In this document: positions 1 through 12,578 of the stretch, in pieces
How positions within the stretch are numbered: the first letter of the stretch is position 1
Layout: every line of letters starts with the position of its first letter
DNA from: Wenzhouxiangella marina
GTDB lineage: Bacteria > Pseudomonadota > Gammaproteobacteria > Xanthomonadales > Wenzhouxiangellaceae
Assembly (NCBI RefSeq): GCF_001187785.1
Contig: NZ_CP012154.1
Location: forward strand, 2,722,501-2,786,500
Direction: 5' to 3'
DNA: 64,000 bases
Program-made: the position numbers and the translations under genes
The notes under the pieces: model-generated
Database searches by the model: none
Told to the model about the DNA's origin: nothing
The model's input: the letters and a program-made list of their open reading frames with translations, nothing else

Positions 1-2705
<2,705 letters not shown>

Positions 2706-2724
2706 TTGCAGACTCCTCCTGGAC

Positions 2725-5700
2725 TCAGGACTCTTCGAGTTCGATGTTGATACCGAGCGAGCGGATTTCCTTCACGAGCACGTTGAAGGATTCCGGCATG
2801 CCGGCCGTCATCTGGTTGTTGCCATCGACGATGGACTTGTACATCTGGTTTCGACCAGCGACATCGTCGGACTTCACGGTCAGCATTTCCTGCAGGGTGT
2901 AGGCGGCACCGTAGGCTTCCAGTGCCCAGACCTCCATCTCCCCGAAGCGCTGACCACCGAACTGGGCCTTGCCACCCAGCGGCTGCTGCGTCACCAGGCT
3001 GTACGGACCGGTTGAACGGGCGTGCATCTTGTCATCCACCAGGTGGTTGAGCTTGAGCATGTACATGTAGCCCACGGTCACCGGGCGGTCGAAGGCGTTG
3101 CCGGTTCGGCCGTCATAGAGGGTGGTCTGGCCGGATTCGGGCAGATCGGCCATCTTCAGCAGGCGCTTGATCTCCTTCTCCTCGGCACCGTCGAACACCG
3201 GCGTGGCCATCGGCACACCACCGGTCAGGTTGCCGGCCATTTCCTGGATTTCCTCGTCGGTGAATTCGCTCATGTCGACGCGATCACGGTCGGAGTTATA
3301 GACCTCACCCAGGAACTTGCGGATCTTGGCGGTCGATTCATTCGCTTCGATCATGCCCTGGATCTTGTGACCCAGGCCACGGGCCGCCCAGCCCAGATGC
3401 GTTTCGAGCACCTGACCGATGTTCATGCGCGAAGGCACGCCCAGCGGGTTCAGGACGATGTCGACCGGCGTGCCGTCGGCCTGGAACGGCATGTCTTCGA
3501 CGGGAACGATGGTCGAGATCACGCCCTTGTTTCCGTGGCGGCCGGCCATCTTGTCGCCCGGCTGCATGCGACGCTTGACGGCCAGGTAGACCTTGACCAT
3601 CTTCAGCACGCCCGGCGCCAGATCGTCACCGCGGGTGATCTTGCCCTTCTTCTCTTCGAAGCGCTTGTCGAACAGCTTGCGCTGCTTCTCGATCTGACGC
3701 GCGGCTCGCTCGAGCAGGTCCTGGGCTTCGTCGTTGCGCATGCGCAGCTTGAACCAGTCGTCGCGCTTCAGATCGGCCAGGTAGCTGGCCGTGACCTTGT
3801 CGCCCTTCTTGATGCCCGACGGACCCTTGTCGGCGACCTTGCCGACCAGGACGGACTCGAGGCGGGCGAAGATCGCGTCTTCCATGATGCGCAGCTGATC
3901 GTCGAGGTCCTTGCGCACCTGGCGCAGCTCTTCCTTTTCGATCGCGATGGCGCGAGCATCCTTGTCGACGCCCTCACGGGTGAAGACCTGGACGTCGATG
4001 ACCGTGCCGTCCATGCCCGTCGGCACGCGCAGGCTGGTGTCCTTCACGTCCGAGGCCTTCTCGCCGAAGATCGCGCGCAGCAGCTTCTCTTCCGGCGTCA
4101 GCTGGGTCTCGCCCTTCGGCGTGACCTTGCCGACGAGGATGTCGCCGGCCTTGACCTCGGCACCGATGAAGACGATGCCGGACTCGTCCAGCTTGGCCAG
4201 CGTCGACTCGCCGACGTTCGGCAGGTCGGCCGAAATTTCTTCCGTGCCAAGCTTCGTGTCGCGAGCGACACAGGTCAGCTCTTCGATGTGGATCGAGGTG
4301 AAACGGTCTTCCTGGACGACGCGCTCCGAGATCAGGATCGAATCCTCGAAGTTGTAGCCGTTCCAGGGCATGAAGGCGACCAGCATGTTCTGGCCCAGGG
4401 CCAGCTCACCGAGGTCGGTCGACGGGCCATCGGCCAGCACGTCACGGCGCGCGACCTTGTCGCCCACCTTGACCAGCGGACGCTGGTTCATGCAGGTGTT
4501 CTGGTTCGAGCGCTGGTACTTGACCAGGTTGTAGATATCCACACCCGGATCGTCCTCGCCCACTTCCTCTTCGTTGGCGCGGACCACGATACGGCCTGCG
4601 TCGACCTGGTCGACGATCCCGCCGCGACGGGCCACGGTGGTGACACCGGAGTCGGTGGCCACGGCGCGCTCCATGCCGGTACCGACCAGGGGCTTGTCGA
4701 CGCGCAGGGTCGGCACGGCCTGACGCTGCATGTTCGAGCCCATCAGTGCGCGGTTGGCGTCATCGTGCTCGAGGAAGGGCACCAGGGAAGCCGCCACCGA
4801 GACGATCTGTCGCGGCGAGACGTCCATGTAATCGACTTCCGAGGTCTGCTTCAGGGTGAATTCACCCTGGTAGCGGCAGGGAATCAGCTCTTCCTTGAAC
4901 TGGTTCTTGTCGTCCAGATCGGCGTTGGCCTGGGCGATCACGTAATCGCCCTCTTCGATCGCCGACAGGTACTCGACTTCCTGCGTGACCTTGCCGTCGA
5001 CGACCTTGCGATAGGCCGTTTCCAGGAAACCGTACTGGTTGGTGCGCGAATAGACGGCCAGCGAGTTGATCAGGCCGATGTTCGGACCTTCCGGCGTTTC
5101 GATCGGGCACAGACGGCCGTAGTGGGTCGGGTGCACGTCGCGCACTTCGAAGCCGGCACGCTCGCGGGTCAGACCGCCCGGGCCCAGAGCCGAGACGCGG
5201 CGCTTGTGGGTGACTTCCGACAGCGGGTTGTTCTGATCCATGAACTGGGACAGCTGCGAGGAGCCGAAGAACTCCTTAACCGCGGCGGCCACCGGCTTGG
5301 CATTGATCAAGTCCTGCGGGGCCAGGCCTTCGCTCTCGGCCACGCTGAGACGCTCGCGGACCGCGCGCTCGACGCGGACCAGACCGATGCGGAACACGTT
5401 CTCGGCCATTTCGCCGACGGAACGAACGCGGCGGTTGCCGAGGTGGTCGATGTCGTCAACCGTGCCGTTACCGTTGCGGATGTCGATCAGCACGCGCAGC
5501 ACCGACAGGATGTCGTCCTGGTCGAGGACGCCCGGGCCGGTGATTTCCTTGCGACCGACGCGACGGTTGAACTTCATCCGGCCGACGGCCGACAGGTCGT
5601 AGCGCTCTTCGGTGAAGAACAGGTTCTTGAACAGGTTCTGGGCCGCTTCCTTGGTCGGCGGCTCGCCCGGGCGCATCATCTTGTAGATTTCCCACAGGGC

Positions 5701-6804
5701 TTCCAACTCGCTGGAGGTGGAATCGATGCGCAAGGTATTGGAAATGTACGGACCCTGGTCCAGATCGTTGACATACAGGATGTCGAACTTCTTGACCTTG
5801 GCCTCGCGCATCGCCTCGAGCACCTCTTCGGTGATCTCGTCGTTGGCACTGGCGACCAGCTCGCCGGTCTCCGTGTCGACCACGTTGTGGGCGAGGATCT
5901 TGCCGATCAGGTAGTCGTCCGGCACATCCAGGGTCTTGACGCCGGCTTCGTCGATCAGCTTGACGTGGCGCGCGGTGATGCGGCGGTCCTTGGCGACGAT
6001 CACGTTGCCGTCGTTGTCGACAATGTCGAACAGGGCGTTCTCGCCACGCAGACGCTGCGCGACCAGATCGACCTTGGCGTCGCTCTTGCGCAGCGTGACC
6101 TTGGTCTTCTCGAAGAAGTAATCGAGGATCTGTTCTTCTTCCATGCCCAGGGCACGGAGAAGAATCGTCACCGGCAGCTTCCGGCGACGGTCGATACGGG
6201 TGAAGATGCAATCCTTCGGGTCGAACTCGAAGTCCAGCCAGGAGCCACGGTAGGGAATCACGCGGGCCGAGAACAGCAGCTTGCCGGACGAGTGGGTCTT
6301 GCCACGATCGTGGTCGAAGAACACGCCGGGTGAGCGGTGCATCTGGTTGACGATGACGCGCTCGGTGCCGTTGACGATGAAGGTGCCGGTGTCGGTCATC
6401 AGCGGCAGATCGCCCATGTAGACGTCCTGCTCCTTGACCTCCTTGACCTTCTTGTTGCGCGCCGGGCTGTCCTTGTCGTAGATTACGAGACGCACGGTCA
6501 CGCGCAGCGGAGCACCATAGCTCATGCCGCGCAGCTTGCACTCGGTGACATCGAACTCGGGTTCGCCGAGCTTGTAGCTCACGTACTCCAGCGCCGCATT
6601 GCCAGAATAGCTGACGATCGGGAAGACCGATGACAGCGCCCCGTGCAGACCGATCTCGTCGCGCTCGTGCTCAGGCCGATCGACCTGCAGGAACTGACGA
6701 TAGGAATCGATCTGGGTGGACAGCAGAAAGGGAACTTCCAGCACCTGAGGGTGCTTGCCGAAGTTCTTGCGAATGCGCTTCTTTTCCGTGAAGGAGTAAC
6801 TCAT
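2725..6804 (-). CDS. rpoB: RNA polymerase beta subunit
   Basis: Beta subunit of RNA polymerase, 1359 aa, against 1342 in E. coli. I chose ATG 6804, giving [17 protein letters not shown], because it matches the conserved family N-terminus. An in-frame GTG five codons upstream (6819) lacks support, and neither start has a clear Shine-Dalgarno. The rifampicin-pocket region is recognisable ([18 protein letters not shown]), as is the conserved C-terminal part that contacts beta' ([10 protein letters not shown]). It lies in rplL-rpoB-rpoC order, and the 178-base gap to rplL holds hairpins. A large antisense frame opposite it is a GC-rich shadow. Confidence 0.99.
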   Translation of the reverse strand: MSYSFTEKKRIRKNFGKHPQVLEVPFLLSTQIDSYRQFLQVDRPEHERDEIGLHGALSSVFPIVSYSGNAALEYVSYKLGEPEFDVTECKLRGMSYGAPLRVTVRLVIYDKDSPARNKKVKEVKEQDVYMGDLPLMTDTGTFIVNGTERVIVNQMHRSPGVFFDHDRGKTHSSGKLLFSARVIPYRGSWLDFEFDPKDCIFTRIDRRRKLPVTILLRALGMEEEQILDYFFEKTKVTLRKSDAKVDLVAQRLRGENALFDIVDNDGNVIVAKDRRITARHVKLIDEAGVKTLDVPDDYLIGKILAHNVVDTETGELVASANDEITEEVLEAMREAKVKKFDILYVNDLDQGPYISNTLRIDSTSSELEALWEIYKMMRPGEPPTKEAAQNLFKNLFFTEERYDLSAVGRMKFNRRVGRKEITGPGVLDQDDILSVLRVLIDIRNGNGTVDDIDHLGNRRVRSVGEMAENVFRIGLVRVERAVRERLSVAESEGLAPQDLINAKPVAAAVKEFFGSSQLSQFMDQNNPLSEVTHKRRVSALGPGGLTRERAGFEVRDVHPTHYGRLCPIETPEGPNIGLINSLAVYSRTNQYGFLETAYRKVVDGKVTQEVEYLSAIEEGDYVIAQANADLDDKNQFKEELIPCRYQGEFTLKQTSEVDYMDVSPRQIVSVAASLVPFLEHDDANRALMGSNMQRQAVPTLRVDKPLVGTGMERAVATDSGVTTVARRGGIVDQVDAGRIVVRANEEEVGEDDPGVDIYNLVKYQRSNQNTCMNQRPLVKVGDKVARRDVLADGPSTDLGELALGQNMLVAFMPWNGYNFEDSILISERVVQEDRFTSIHIEELTCVARDTKLGTEEISADLPNVGESTLAKLDESGIVFIGAEVKAGDILVGKVTPKGETQLTPEEKLLRAIFGEKASDVKDTSLRVPTGMDGTVIDVQVFTREGVDKDARAIAIEKEELRQVRKDLDDQLRIMEDAIFARLESVLVGKVADKGPSGIKKGDKVTASYLADLKRDDWFKLRMRNDEAQDLLERAARQIEKQRKLFDKRFEEKKGKITRGDDLAPGVLKMVKVYLAVKRRMQPGDKMAGRHGNKGVISTIVPVEDMPFQADGTPVDIVLNPLGVPSRMNIGQVLETHLGWAARGLGHKIQGMIEANESTAKIRKFLGEVYNSDRDRVDMSEFTDEEIQEMAGNLTGGVPMATPVFDGAEEKEIKRLLKMADLPESGQTTLYDGRTGNAFDRPVTVGYMYMLKLNHLVDDKMHARSTGPYSLVTQQPLGGKAQFGGQRFGEMEVWALEAYGAAYTLQEMLTVKSDDVAGRNQMYKSIVDGNNQMTAGMPESFNVLVKEIRSLGINIELEES

Positions 6805-6899
6805 GAGCGTCGTACCCACTTAAAGAGATTGCTTCGGCCGGGTTTGCATTACCGTGCTGATCCTGGCACCCGGTACAAGCCAGATCAGCCCGTCTCATC

Positions 6900-6948
6900 G
6901 CTGTTTCAGAAACAGCAACGGGCCGGGTGCCATTCCGGCACCCAGCCC
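6900..6948 (-). other. Two hairpins in the rplL-rpoB spacer (attenuator or RNase processing site)
   Basis: Two inverted repeats are visible. One is at 6900-6916: stem GCTGTTT/AAACAGC with a 3-base loop. The other is at 6920-6948: stem GGGC plus GGGTGCC pairing with GGCACCC plus GCCC, 5-base loop, one A/C mismatch. Neither is followed on the minus strand by a long U-run. In E. coli the rplL-rpoB spacer carries a partial terminator and an RNase III site that lower rpoBC expression relative to the ribosomal proteins. A similar role here is inferred from position. Confidence 0.6.
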
Positions 6949-6982
6949 TTGCGTTGCTTATGACGCAGCAGCAGCGATGAGC

Positions 6983-7363
6983 TTACTTGACCTCGACGGT
7001 CGCGCCTGCTTCTTCCAGCTGCTTCTTGACGTCTTCGGCTTCGTCCTTCGACACGCCTTCCTTCAGCGGTGCCGGAGCGCCTTCGACCAGGTCCTTGGCT
7101 TCCTTCAGACCCAGGCCGGTGATGCCGCGGACGGCCTTGATCACGCCGACCTTGTTGGAGCCGAAGCTCGCCAGGATGACGTCGAACTCGGTCTTCTCTT
7201 CAGCAGCAGCGGCTTCACCGCCAGCAGCCGGGCCAGCAGCCACGGCAACCGGAGCGGCTGCGGACACGCCAAACTTCTCTTCCATGGCTTCGATGAGGTC
7301 GACAACCTCCATCACGCTCATGTTGGAAATGGTTTCCAGAATGTCTTCTTTCGAAACGGCCAT
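6983..7363 (-). CDS. rplL: 50S ribosomal protein L7/L12
   Basis: Stalk protein that recruits translational GTPases to the ribosome, 126 aa. The sequence has the N-terminal dimerisation segment ([33 protein letters not shown]), the alanine-rich hinge around residues 35-55, and the conserved C-terminal domain ending in [13 protein letters not shown] 7363 is the family start. It lies 66 bases after rplJ in the L10-L12 pair, and both proteins form the L10(L12)n stalk. Confidence 0.98.
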   Translation of the reverse strand: MAVSKEDILETISNMSVMEVVDLIEAMEEKFGVSAAAPVAVAAGPAAGGEAAAAEEKTEFDVILASFGSNKVGVIKAVRGITGLGLKEAKDLVEGAPAPLKEGVSKDEAEDVKKQLEEAGATVEVK

Positions 7364-7429
7364 TTTCTTTACTCTCCAAAAGTTGTGAACGGGTCACGTC
7401 AAACGTGGCCCGGAACGTACAGGTCAAAC

Positions 7430-7957
7430 TCAGGCAGCTTGCTTGCTGTCGCGCACCGCGGCAACGGTCCGAACCAGCTTGGCATGCGGTTCCGCAAGAG
7501 TACGAACGAACTTCTCGATCGGCGCCTTCATGACACCCATCAGCATGGCAATGGCCTGGTCGCGAGTCGGCATCTTCGACAGACGCTCCAGCTCGCTGGC
7601 ATCGTAAAGCTGGGCCCCGATGGCAACCAGCTTGGCGATCAGACGATCATTACCCTTGGCAAAGTCCTTGATCAGTCGTGCTGCGGCGCCCGGATCCTCC
7701 ATGGAAAAGGCGAACAGCAGCGGACCGGTCAGTTCCTCGGCCATGCATTCGAAGTCGGTACCCTCAACGGCTCGGCGCACCAGCGTGTTCTTGGCCACCT
7801 TCAGGAAAACTCCTTCCTTGCGCGCCTTGGCACGCAGGTCGGTCATTTCCCCGACGGTCAGACCACGGTACTCGGCAGCAACAGCAGAGTGGGCAGACTG
7901 CGCCACCACGGACACTTCCGCCACTACCGCCTTTTTCTGCTCAAGAGTGAGCGCCAT
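7430..7957 (-). CDS. rplJ: 50S ribosomal protein L10
   Basis: Base of the ribosomal stalk and carrier of the L12 dimers, 175 aa. The N-terminus MALTLEQKKAVVAEV and the rRNA-binding segment around KVAKNTLVRRAVEGT are typical. The C-terminal helix (residues about 130-175) is where L12 dimers bind in the family. ATG 7957 follows a good Shine-Dalgarno (GGAGG, about 5 bases upstream). A leader of more than 300 bases precedes it, as expected for the autogenously controlled L10 operon. Confidence 0.98.
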   Translation of the reverse strand: MALTLEQKKAVVAEVSVVAQSAHSAVAAEYRGLTVGEMTDLRAKARKEGVFLKVAKNTLVRRAVEGTDFECMAEELTGPLLFAFSMEDPGAAARLIKDFAKGNDRLIAKLVAIGAQLYDASELERLSKMPTRDQAIAMLMGVMKAPIEKFVRTLAEPHAKLVRTVAAVRDSKQAA

Positions 7958-8280
7958 TGGCTACCTCCATCTTCAGTTGGATTTCAGGCATCAAACCCGA
8001 AATCCGCTCACATTCCGGAATCCCAGCTTTCACTCGGGCCCGGACCCTTTCGGTGGCCGTTTCCCAAAAAATCGGGATCGGGCGACACCATCTGCGCGGG
8101 CGGCGAACCATTACCGTGGTGATCGATCGAGACTCACCAACGACCCGCGGTCTTGGACGGGCGCCTCCCTGTCGAAGCGGAAGCGATCGCCCGGGAGGGG
8201 AAGGTTCGAGCCCAGGCTCTTCCCTGCCCTTCCTTTTTCCAAAGCTGCTTCCGACCGAGCCGGAAGCAGGAAAACAATGC
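7958..8280 (-). promoter_or_regulatory. rplA-rplJ spacer, probable L10 leader RNA
   Basis: A 323-base gap with no credible gene separates rplA from rplJ. In gammaproteobacteria this position carries the L10 leader, a structured mRNA region bound by the L10(L12) complex to repress translation. The sequence is GC-rich with many short inverted repeats, a U-run of six (near 8070 on the minus transcript) and a hairpin at its 5' end. I could not fold it or verify the kink-turn, so the assignment rests mainly on position. Confidence 0.5.
8245..8269 (-). other. Strong hairpin directly after rplA
   Basis: Perfect 9-bp stem (CTGCTTCCG/CGGAAGCAG) with a 7-base loop, 11 bases beyond the rplA stop. The minus-strand continuation is CTTTGGAAAAAGG, a poor U-tract, so it looks like a partial terminator or a 3'-end stabilising or processing hairpin at the start of the L10 leader. 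Confidence 0.55.
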
Positions 8281-8973
8281 TTACAGGCCCAGCGAGCCGG
8301 TATCGACCGGGACGCCCGGACCCATGGTCGTCGAGACTGCCAGCTTGCGCAGGTACTGACCCTTGGCGGCCGGCGGCTTGATCTTGACCAGTTCGGACAC
8401 GAGCGCCTGCAGGTTGCCCTTCAGCTTGTCCACGTCGAAATCGGCCTTGCCGATGGTGGCGTGGATGATGCCGGCCTTGTCGGTACGGAACTGCACCTGA
8501 CCTGCCTTGGCGTTCTTGACCGCGGTCTCGACATCCGGCGTGACGGTGCCCACCTTCGGGTTCGGCATCAGGCCACGCGGACCCAGCACCGTACCCAGGC
8601 GACCGACGACACGCATGGCGTCCGGGGTGGCGATACAGACATCGAAATCGATGGTGCCACTCTTGATCGTTTCAGCCAGGTCTTCGAAACCGACGATGTC
8701 GGCACCGGCAGCCTTGGCCTTGTCGGCGTTCTCGCCCTGGGCGAAGACGGCGACGCGGACGCTCTTGCCCGTGCCGTTCGGCATGACGATGGCGCCACGA
8801 ACGACCTGATCCGACTTGCGCGGATCCACGCCCAGACGGATCGCCACGTCCACGGACTCGGTGAACTTGACCTTGCTGACGGACTTCAGAAGCTCCAGGG
8901 CCTCTTCGATGGCGTAGACCTTGCCCGCTTCAATCTGCTCGCGCGCGGCGCGAAGACGCTTACCTCTGGCCAT
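8281..8973 (-). CDS. rplA: 50S ribosomal protein L1
   Basis: L1-stalk protein that binds 23S rRNA and helps E-site tRNA release; in E. coli it also represses its own L11-L1 mRNA. It is 230 aa, close to the E. coli 234. It starts [18 protein letters not shown] and contains the conserved [15 protein letters not shown] segment. The start codon shares one base with the rplK stop (TAATG), so the two are translationally coupled. Confidence 0.98.
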   Translation of the reverse strand: MARGKRLRAAREQIEAGKVYAIEEALELLKSVSKVKFTESVDVAIRLGVDPRKSDQVVRGAIVMPNGTGKSVRVAVFAQGENADKAKAAGADIVGFEDLAETIKSGTIDFDVCIATPDAMRVVGRLGTVLGPRGLMPNPKVGTVTPDVETAVKNAKAGQVQFRTDKAGIIHATIGKADFDVDKLKGNLQALVSELVKIKPPAAKGQYLRKLAVSTTMGPGVPVDTGSLGL

Positions 8974-9407
8974 TATTCGACTCCTTCCACGTTCAGGCCC
9001 ATGCTGCGGGCGGTACCGGCGATGGTGCGCACGGCGGCGTCCATGTCTGCGGCCGTCAGATCGGGTTCTTTCATCTTGGCGATCTCTTCGAGCTGATCGC
9101 GGTTGACGGTACCGACCTTGCGCGTATTCGGCTCACCACTGCCCTTCTGGATCTTGGCAGCCTTGCGCAGCAGGACTGCGGCCGGCGGAGTCTTGGTGAC
9201 GAAGGTGAAGCTGCGGTCGCTGTAGACGGTGATGACCACGGGAATCGGCATGCCGGCTTCGATCGACTGGGTCGATGCATTGAAGGCCTTGCAGAATTCC
9301 ATGATGTTGACACCGTGCTGACCCAGTGCCGGACCGACCGGCGGGCTGGGGTTGGCCTGACCGGCCGGCACCTGCAGCTTGATGTAGCTTTTTACTTTCT
9401 TGGCCAT
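8973..9407 (-). CDS. rplK: 50S ribosomal protein L11
   Basis: Ribosomal GTPase-centre protein, 144 aa (E. coli 142). I chose ATG 9407 ([22 protein letters not shown]) because it matches the family and has a GAGGAG about ten bases upstream; the longer open frame to 9446 has no family support. The C-terminal signature [15 protein letters not shown] is present. It is the target of PrmA methylation and is needed for RelA activation in the family. Transcription from nusG must cross the 58-bp repeat block to reach it. Confidence 0.98.
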   Translation of the reverse strand: MAKKVKSYIKLQVPAGQANPSPPVGPALGQHGVNIMEFCKAFNASTQSIEAGMPIPVVITVYSDRSFTFVTKTPPAAVLLRKAAKIQKGSGEPNTRKVGTVNRDQLEEIAKMKEPDLTAADMDAAVRTIAGTARSMGLNVEGVE

Positions 9408-9477
9408 GTAACATGTCTCCTCGGGTTCGAGCGCCGGGCCACTCAATGGGCCGCCGGCTCCCCGTCTATGGGTTGTT

Positions 9478-9496
9478 CACGACCGATTCGGTCGTG
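9478..9496. repeat. 19-bp perfect palindrome upstream of rplK
   Basis: CACGACCGA and TCGGTCGTG flank a single central T, 71 bases upstream of the rplK start. It is followed at 9509-9523 by a second small inverted repeat (AACGC/GCGTT). It may be a protein-binding site or an RNA hairpin in the rplK 5' region. No -35/-10 pair could be read confidently here. Confidence 0.55.
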
Positions 9497-9540
9497 GGTC
9501 TTCAAATCAACGCGTTTTGCGTTGCGTACTTCTTTTTTCA

Positions 9541-9702
9541 GCATCCTGCTCGCAAGACGCTGGATCCCGGGTCGGGCCCGGGATGGTGTTCTTTTTCAGC
9601 ATCCTGCAAACAAGACGCTGGAACCCGGGTCGGGCCCGGGATGGTGTTCTTTTTCAGCATCCTGCAAGCAAGACGCTGGATCCCGGGTCGGGCCCGGGAT
9701 GG
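9541..9702. repeat. Three tandem 58-bp repeats with REP-like hairpins
   Basis: Units begin at 9541, 9599 and 9657, a period of exactly 58 bases. They differ at only a few positions, and the last is cut short where the nusG end palindrome begins. Each unit carries a perfect hairpin: stem ATCCCGGG/CCCGGGAT (ACCCGGG in unit 2) around a 5-base loop. The same type of hairpin, with a CCCGGA stem, recurs singly at 37,718. The block occupies most of the nusG-rplK spacer and contains no gene. Confidence 0.9.
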
Positions 9703-9725
9703 AAAAACTCTGTCAGAGTTTTTCC
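9701..9725. other. 25-bp palindrome centred on the nusG stop codon
   Basis: GGAAAAACTCTG and CAGAGTTTTTCC flank one central base. The nusG stop codon occupies 9713-9715, in the middle. On the minus strand the right arm ends in a U-rich tract, so the RNA could form a short A/U-flanked hairpin resembling a weak intrinsic terminator overlapping the end of the coding region. Stem strength is limited because the loop must consume central bases. Confidence 0.6.
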
Positions 9726-10246
9726 ACCTGCTGGAAATCCAGTTCCACCGGCGTCGAGCGGCCGAAGATCGAAACGGCCACGCGCAGACGGCTCTTTTCG
9801 TAGTTGATCTCTTCGACCACACCACTGAAATCGTTGAACGGGCCATCGGTGACCCGAACCATTTCGCCCGGCTCGAAGAGCACCTTCGGCCGCGGCTTGT
9901 CGACGCCTTCCTGGACGCGCTGCAGAATGGCATCGGCTTCGCGCTGGGTGATCGGCGCCGGACGGTCCTGACGACCGCCGATGAAACCGAGCACCTTCGG
10001 CACGTCCTTGACCAGGTGCCAGCTGTCGTCGTTCATTTCCATTTCGACGAGCACGTATCCGGGGAAGAACTTGCGCTCACTGCGACGCTTGACGCCCTTC
10101 TTCATCTCGACGACCTCTTCGGTCGGCACGAGAATCTCGCCGAAGTACTCTTCCATCCCGGCACGACGAATGCGCTCCTCGAGGGAGCGCTTCACCGACT
10201 TCTCGAAGCCGGAATAGGCGTGGACGACGTACCACTGCTTGGCCAT
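9713..10246 (-). CDS. nusG: Transcription termination/antitermination factor NusG
   Basis: Processivity factor that binds RNA polymerase through its NGN domain and links it to Rho or ribosomal S10 through its KOW domain. It is 177 aa. I chose ATG 10246 ([22 protein letters not shown]), the family N-terminus; the longer open frame upstream overlaps secE. The KOW motif region is at about residues 125-150 ([19 protein letters not shown]). The start shares one base with the secE stop (TGATG), showing translational coupling. Confidence 0.98.
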   Translation of the reverse strand: MAKQWYVVHAYSGFEKSVKRSLEERIRRAGMEEYFGEILVPTEEVVEMKKGVKRRSERKFFPGYVLVEMEMNDDSWHLVKDVPKVLGFIGGRQDRPAPITQREADAILQRVQEGVDKPRPKVLFEPGEMVRVTDGPFNDFSGVVEEINYEKSRLRVAVSIFGRSTPVELDFQQVEKL

Positions 10247-10623
10247 CAACTGCCTCCGGAGGCGCCGATCAGGCGGCGCACCACCCAACCGAAGACCGTG
10301 TCCATCAGGAACAGCAGGATGGCGACGATCACGGTGATCACGATCACCATCAGCGTCGTCTGCAGGGTCTCCTGGCGGGTCGGCCAGACCACCTTGCGGC
10401 GCTCGACATCGGTCTCGCGCAGGAACGCGAACATGTCACGACCGCGGGCGGTCTTCGCCACGAGCGCCAGGGCAATGCCGGCTGCGACCAGCAGGCCGAC
10501 GACCCGGATCAGGGTCATGACTTCGCCCGAGAACTGGAAGAACCCGACCACGCCGGCCAGCAGAACCAGCAGGCCCAGGGCCCACATGACGTTATCGCGA
10601 GCTGATGTCTTTTCGGCTGCCAT
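10246..10623 (-). CDS. secE: Preprotein translocase subunit SecE
   Basis: Essential membrane subunit of the SecYEG channel, 125 aa, the three-helix enterobacterial-type form (E. coli 127). ATG 10623 gives [14 protein letters not shown]; upstream codons in the same frame run into the tRNA-Trp gene and are not credible. Two N-terminal hydrophobic segments (about 13-30 and 38-57) precede the conserved cytoplasmic motif [13 protein letters not shown] and the last membrane helix. Confidence 0.97.
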   Translation of the reverse strand: MAAEKTSARDNVMWALGLLVLLAGVVGFFQFSGEVMTLIRVVGLLVAAGIALALVAKTARGRDMFAFLRETDVERRKVVWPTRQETLQTTLMVIVITVIVAILLFLMDTVFGWVVRRLIGASGGS

Positions 10624-10653
10624 AGAAATCGAAGTCTTTGCCTTGGAATGAGG

Positions 10654-10729
<76 letters not shown>

Positions 10730-10830
10730 ATCTCTTGAAACTCGTCTTCACAACAATCCTTGCTGCGAAGATGCCGAAGCCAGTGCCCAGCTGCGCCGGA
10801 CACTGACTTCCGCGATCGGTCCTGTCGGAC

Positions 10831-12021
10831 TTATTCGTGAATCTTGGCAACGACGCCGGCACCGACGGTGCGGCCGCCTTCACGAATGGCAAAACGCAGG
10901 CCTTCTTCCATCGCGATCGGAGCGATCAGCTCCACCTGCATCTGCACGTTGTCGCCCGGCATCACCATCTCGACGCCTTCCGGCAGCTCCACCGAACCCG
11001 TCACGTCCGTCGTACGGAAGTAGAACTGCGGACGGTAGCCCTTGAAGAACGGCGTGTGACGGCCGCCTTCGTCCTTGCTCAGGACATAGACTTCGGCTTC
11101 GAACTTGGTGTGCGGGGTGATCGTGCCCGGCTTGGCCAGAACCTGACCGCGCTCGACCTCGTCACGCTTCGTGCCACGCAGCAGAACGCCCACGTTGTCA
11201 CCCGCCTGACCCTGGTCCAGCAGCTTGCGGAACATCTCCACACCCGTACAGGTCGTCTTGGTCGTGTCCTTGATGCCCACGATCTCGATCTCGTCACCGA
11301 CGTGAACGATGCCGCGCTCGACACGACCCGTCACCACCGTACCGCGACCGGAAATCGAGAACACGTCTTCGATCGGCATCAGGAACGGCTTGTCCAGCGC
11401 ACGCTCCGGCTCCGGAATGTACTCGTCCATCGCCTCGACCAGCTTCATGATCGCCGGCACGCCGATGTCGCTCTGATCACCTTCCAGCGCCTTCAGCGCC
11501 GAACCGGTGATGATCGGGGTGTCGTCACCCGGGAAGTCGTAGTCGCTCAGCAGCTCGCGAACTTCCATCTCGACCAGCTCCAGCAGCTCCGCGTCATCCA
11601 CCATGTCCGCCTTGTTCAGGAAGACCAGGATGTACGGCACGCCCACCTGACGAGCCAGCAGAATGTGCTCGCGCGTCTGCGGCATCGGGCCATCGGCCGC
11701 CGACACCACCAGAATGGCACCGTCCATCTGCGCCGCACCCGTGATCATGTTCTTCACGTAGTCAGCGTGACCCGGGCAGTCCACGTGGCCGTAGTGACGA
11801 GCGTCCGACTCGTACTCGACGTGCGCCGTGGCAATCGTGATACCACGCGCACGCTCTTCCGGCGCGTTGTCAATCTGATCGTAGGCCTTGAAGTCACCGC
11901 CACGGGCTTCAGCGCAGACCTTCGTCAGCGCAGCCGTCAGCGTCGTCTTGCCGTGGTCAACGTGACCAATCGTGCCCACATTCACGTGCGGCTTGCTACG
12001 TTCAAATTTTTCCTTGGACAT
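10831..12021 (-). CDS. tuf: Elongation factor Tu
   Basis: GTPase that delivers aminoacyl-tRNA to the ribosome, 396 aa. The G1 motif GHVDHGKT is at residues 19-26, [12 protein letters not shown] provides G3, and NKAD provides G4. Domains 2 and 3 follow, ending in [13 protein letters not shown]. It lies downstream of three tRNA genes in the classical tRNA-tufB arrangement. A second copy near rpsG-fusA is common in this group but is outside the window. Confidence 0.98.
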   Translation of the reverse strand: MSKEKFERSKPHVNVGTIGHVDHGKTTLTAALTKVCAEARGGDFKAYDQIDNAPEERARGITIATAHVEYESDARHYGHVDCPGHADYVKNMITGAAQMDGAILVVSAADGPMPQTREHILLARQVGVPYILVFLNKADMVDDAELLELVEMEVRELLSDYDFPGDDTPIITGSALKALEGDQSDIGVPAIMKLVEAMDEYIPEPERALDKPFLMPIEDVFSISGRGTVVTGRVERGIVHVGDEIEIVGIKDTTKTTCTGVEMFRKLLDQGQAGDNVGVLLRGTKRDEVERGQVLAKPGTITPHTKFEAEVYVLSKDEGGRHTPFFKGYRPQFYFRTTDVTGSVELPEGVEMVMPGDNVQMQVELIAPIAMEEGLRFAIREGGRTVGAGVVAKIHE

Positions 12022-12108
12022 GAGCCTGGAACTCCGTTTCCTTCAAGTTGTTGAGTCAAAAACCACAGCGACGCGCAACTCGAACTTCGAACGCAGCGCT
12101 GAAAAAAA

Positions 12109-12184
<76 letters not shown>

Positions 12185-12201
12185 GCGGTACATCAAATTG
12201 T

Positions 12202-12275
<74 letters not shown>

Positions 12276-12313
12276 TCAGCGTTCAAGCACGCTTCCAAAT
12301 CTTTCGACGGAAG

Positions 12314-12398
12314 TGGTGGAGGGGGCAGGATTCGAACCTGCGAAGGCATAGCCAGCAGATTTACAGTCTGCCCTCGTTGACCGCTTGAGTACCCCTCC
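12314..12398 (-). tRNA. tRNA-Tyr (anticodon GTA)
   Basis: An 85-nt class II tRNA with a long variable arm: acceptor stem GGAGGGG, anticodon loop CTGTAAA, T loop GTTCGAA, encoded CCA. It is the first gene of the tRNA-tuf transcript, about 80 bases downstream of the predicted start site. Confidence 0.98.
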
Positions 12399-12485
12399 AG
12401 GTGCTCGACTACCGATGCTGTCTGTCAGAACCTCATCTCTTCCGTCACTCGCCCGAAATCACTCACGACCCGGACGAAGCCCGCA

Positions 12486-12514
12486 ATTGTCACCCAAGGT
12501 CGGGGGAGAGTCAA
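12486..12514 (-). promoter_or_regulatory. Sigma-70 promoter of the tRNA-tuf-secE operon
   Basis: On the minus strand, -35 TTGACT (12509-12514) is separated by exactly 17 bases from -10 GACAAT (12486-12491). A GC-rich stretch (TGCGGGC) follows, the kind of discriminator found at stringently controlled stable-RNA promoters. An A/T-rich tract immediately upstream could serve as an UP element. Confidence 0.85.
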
Positions 12515-12524
12515 GCTCGTTTAG

Positions 12525-12547
12525 GGAAAAAAGAGCCGACTCGGCCG
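12525..12547 (-). terminator. Intrinsic terminator after ychF
   Basis: On the minus strand, GCCG-AGT-CGGC forms a short stem followed by CTTTTTT. It lies about 32 bases beyond the ychF stop and just upstream of the tRNA promoter, so the U-tract also forms the A/T-rich upstream region of that promoter. The stem is short, so efficiency may be modest. Confidence 0.6.
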
Positions 12548-12578
12548 ATTCACCCCCGCTCCGAGGCCAGCAACCGCC

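Noticed and set aside
8050-8080. Intrinsic terminator in the rplJ leader from the run of six U
   Set aside because: I found no stable stem directly upstream of the U-run on the minus transcript; an alternative structure in the leader remains possible.
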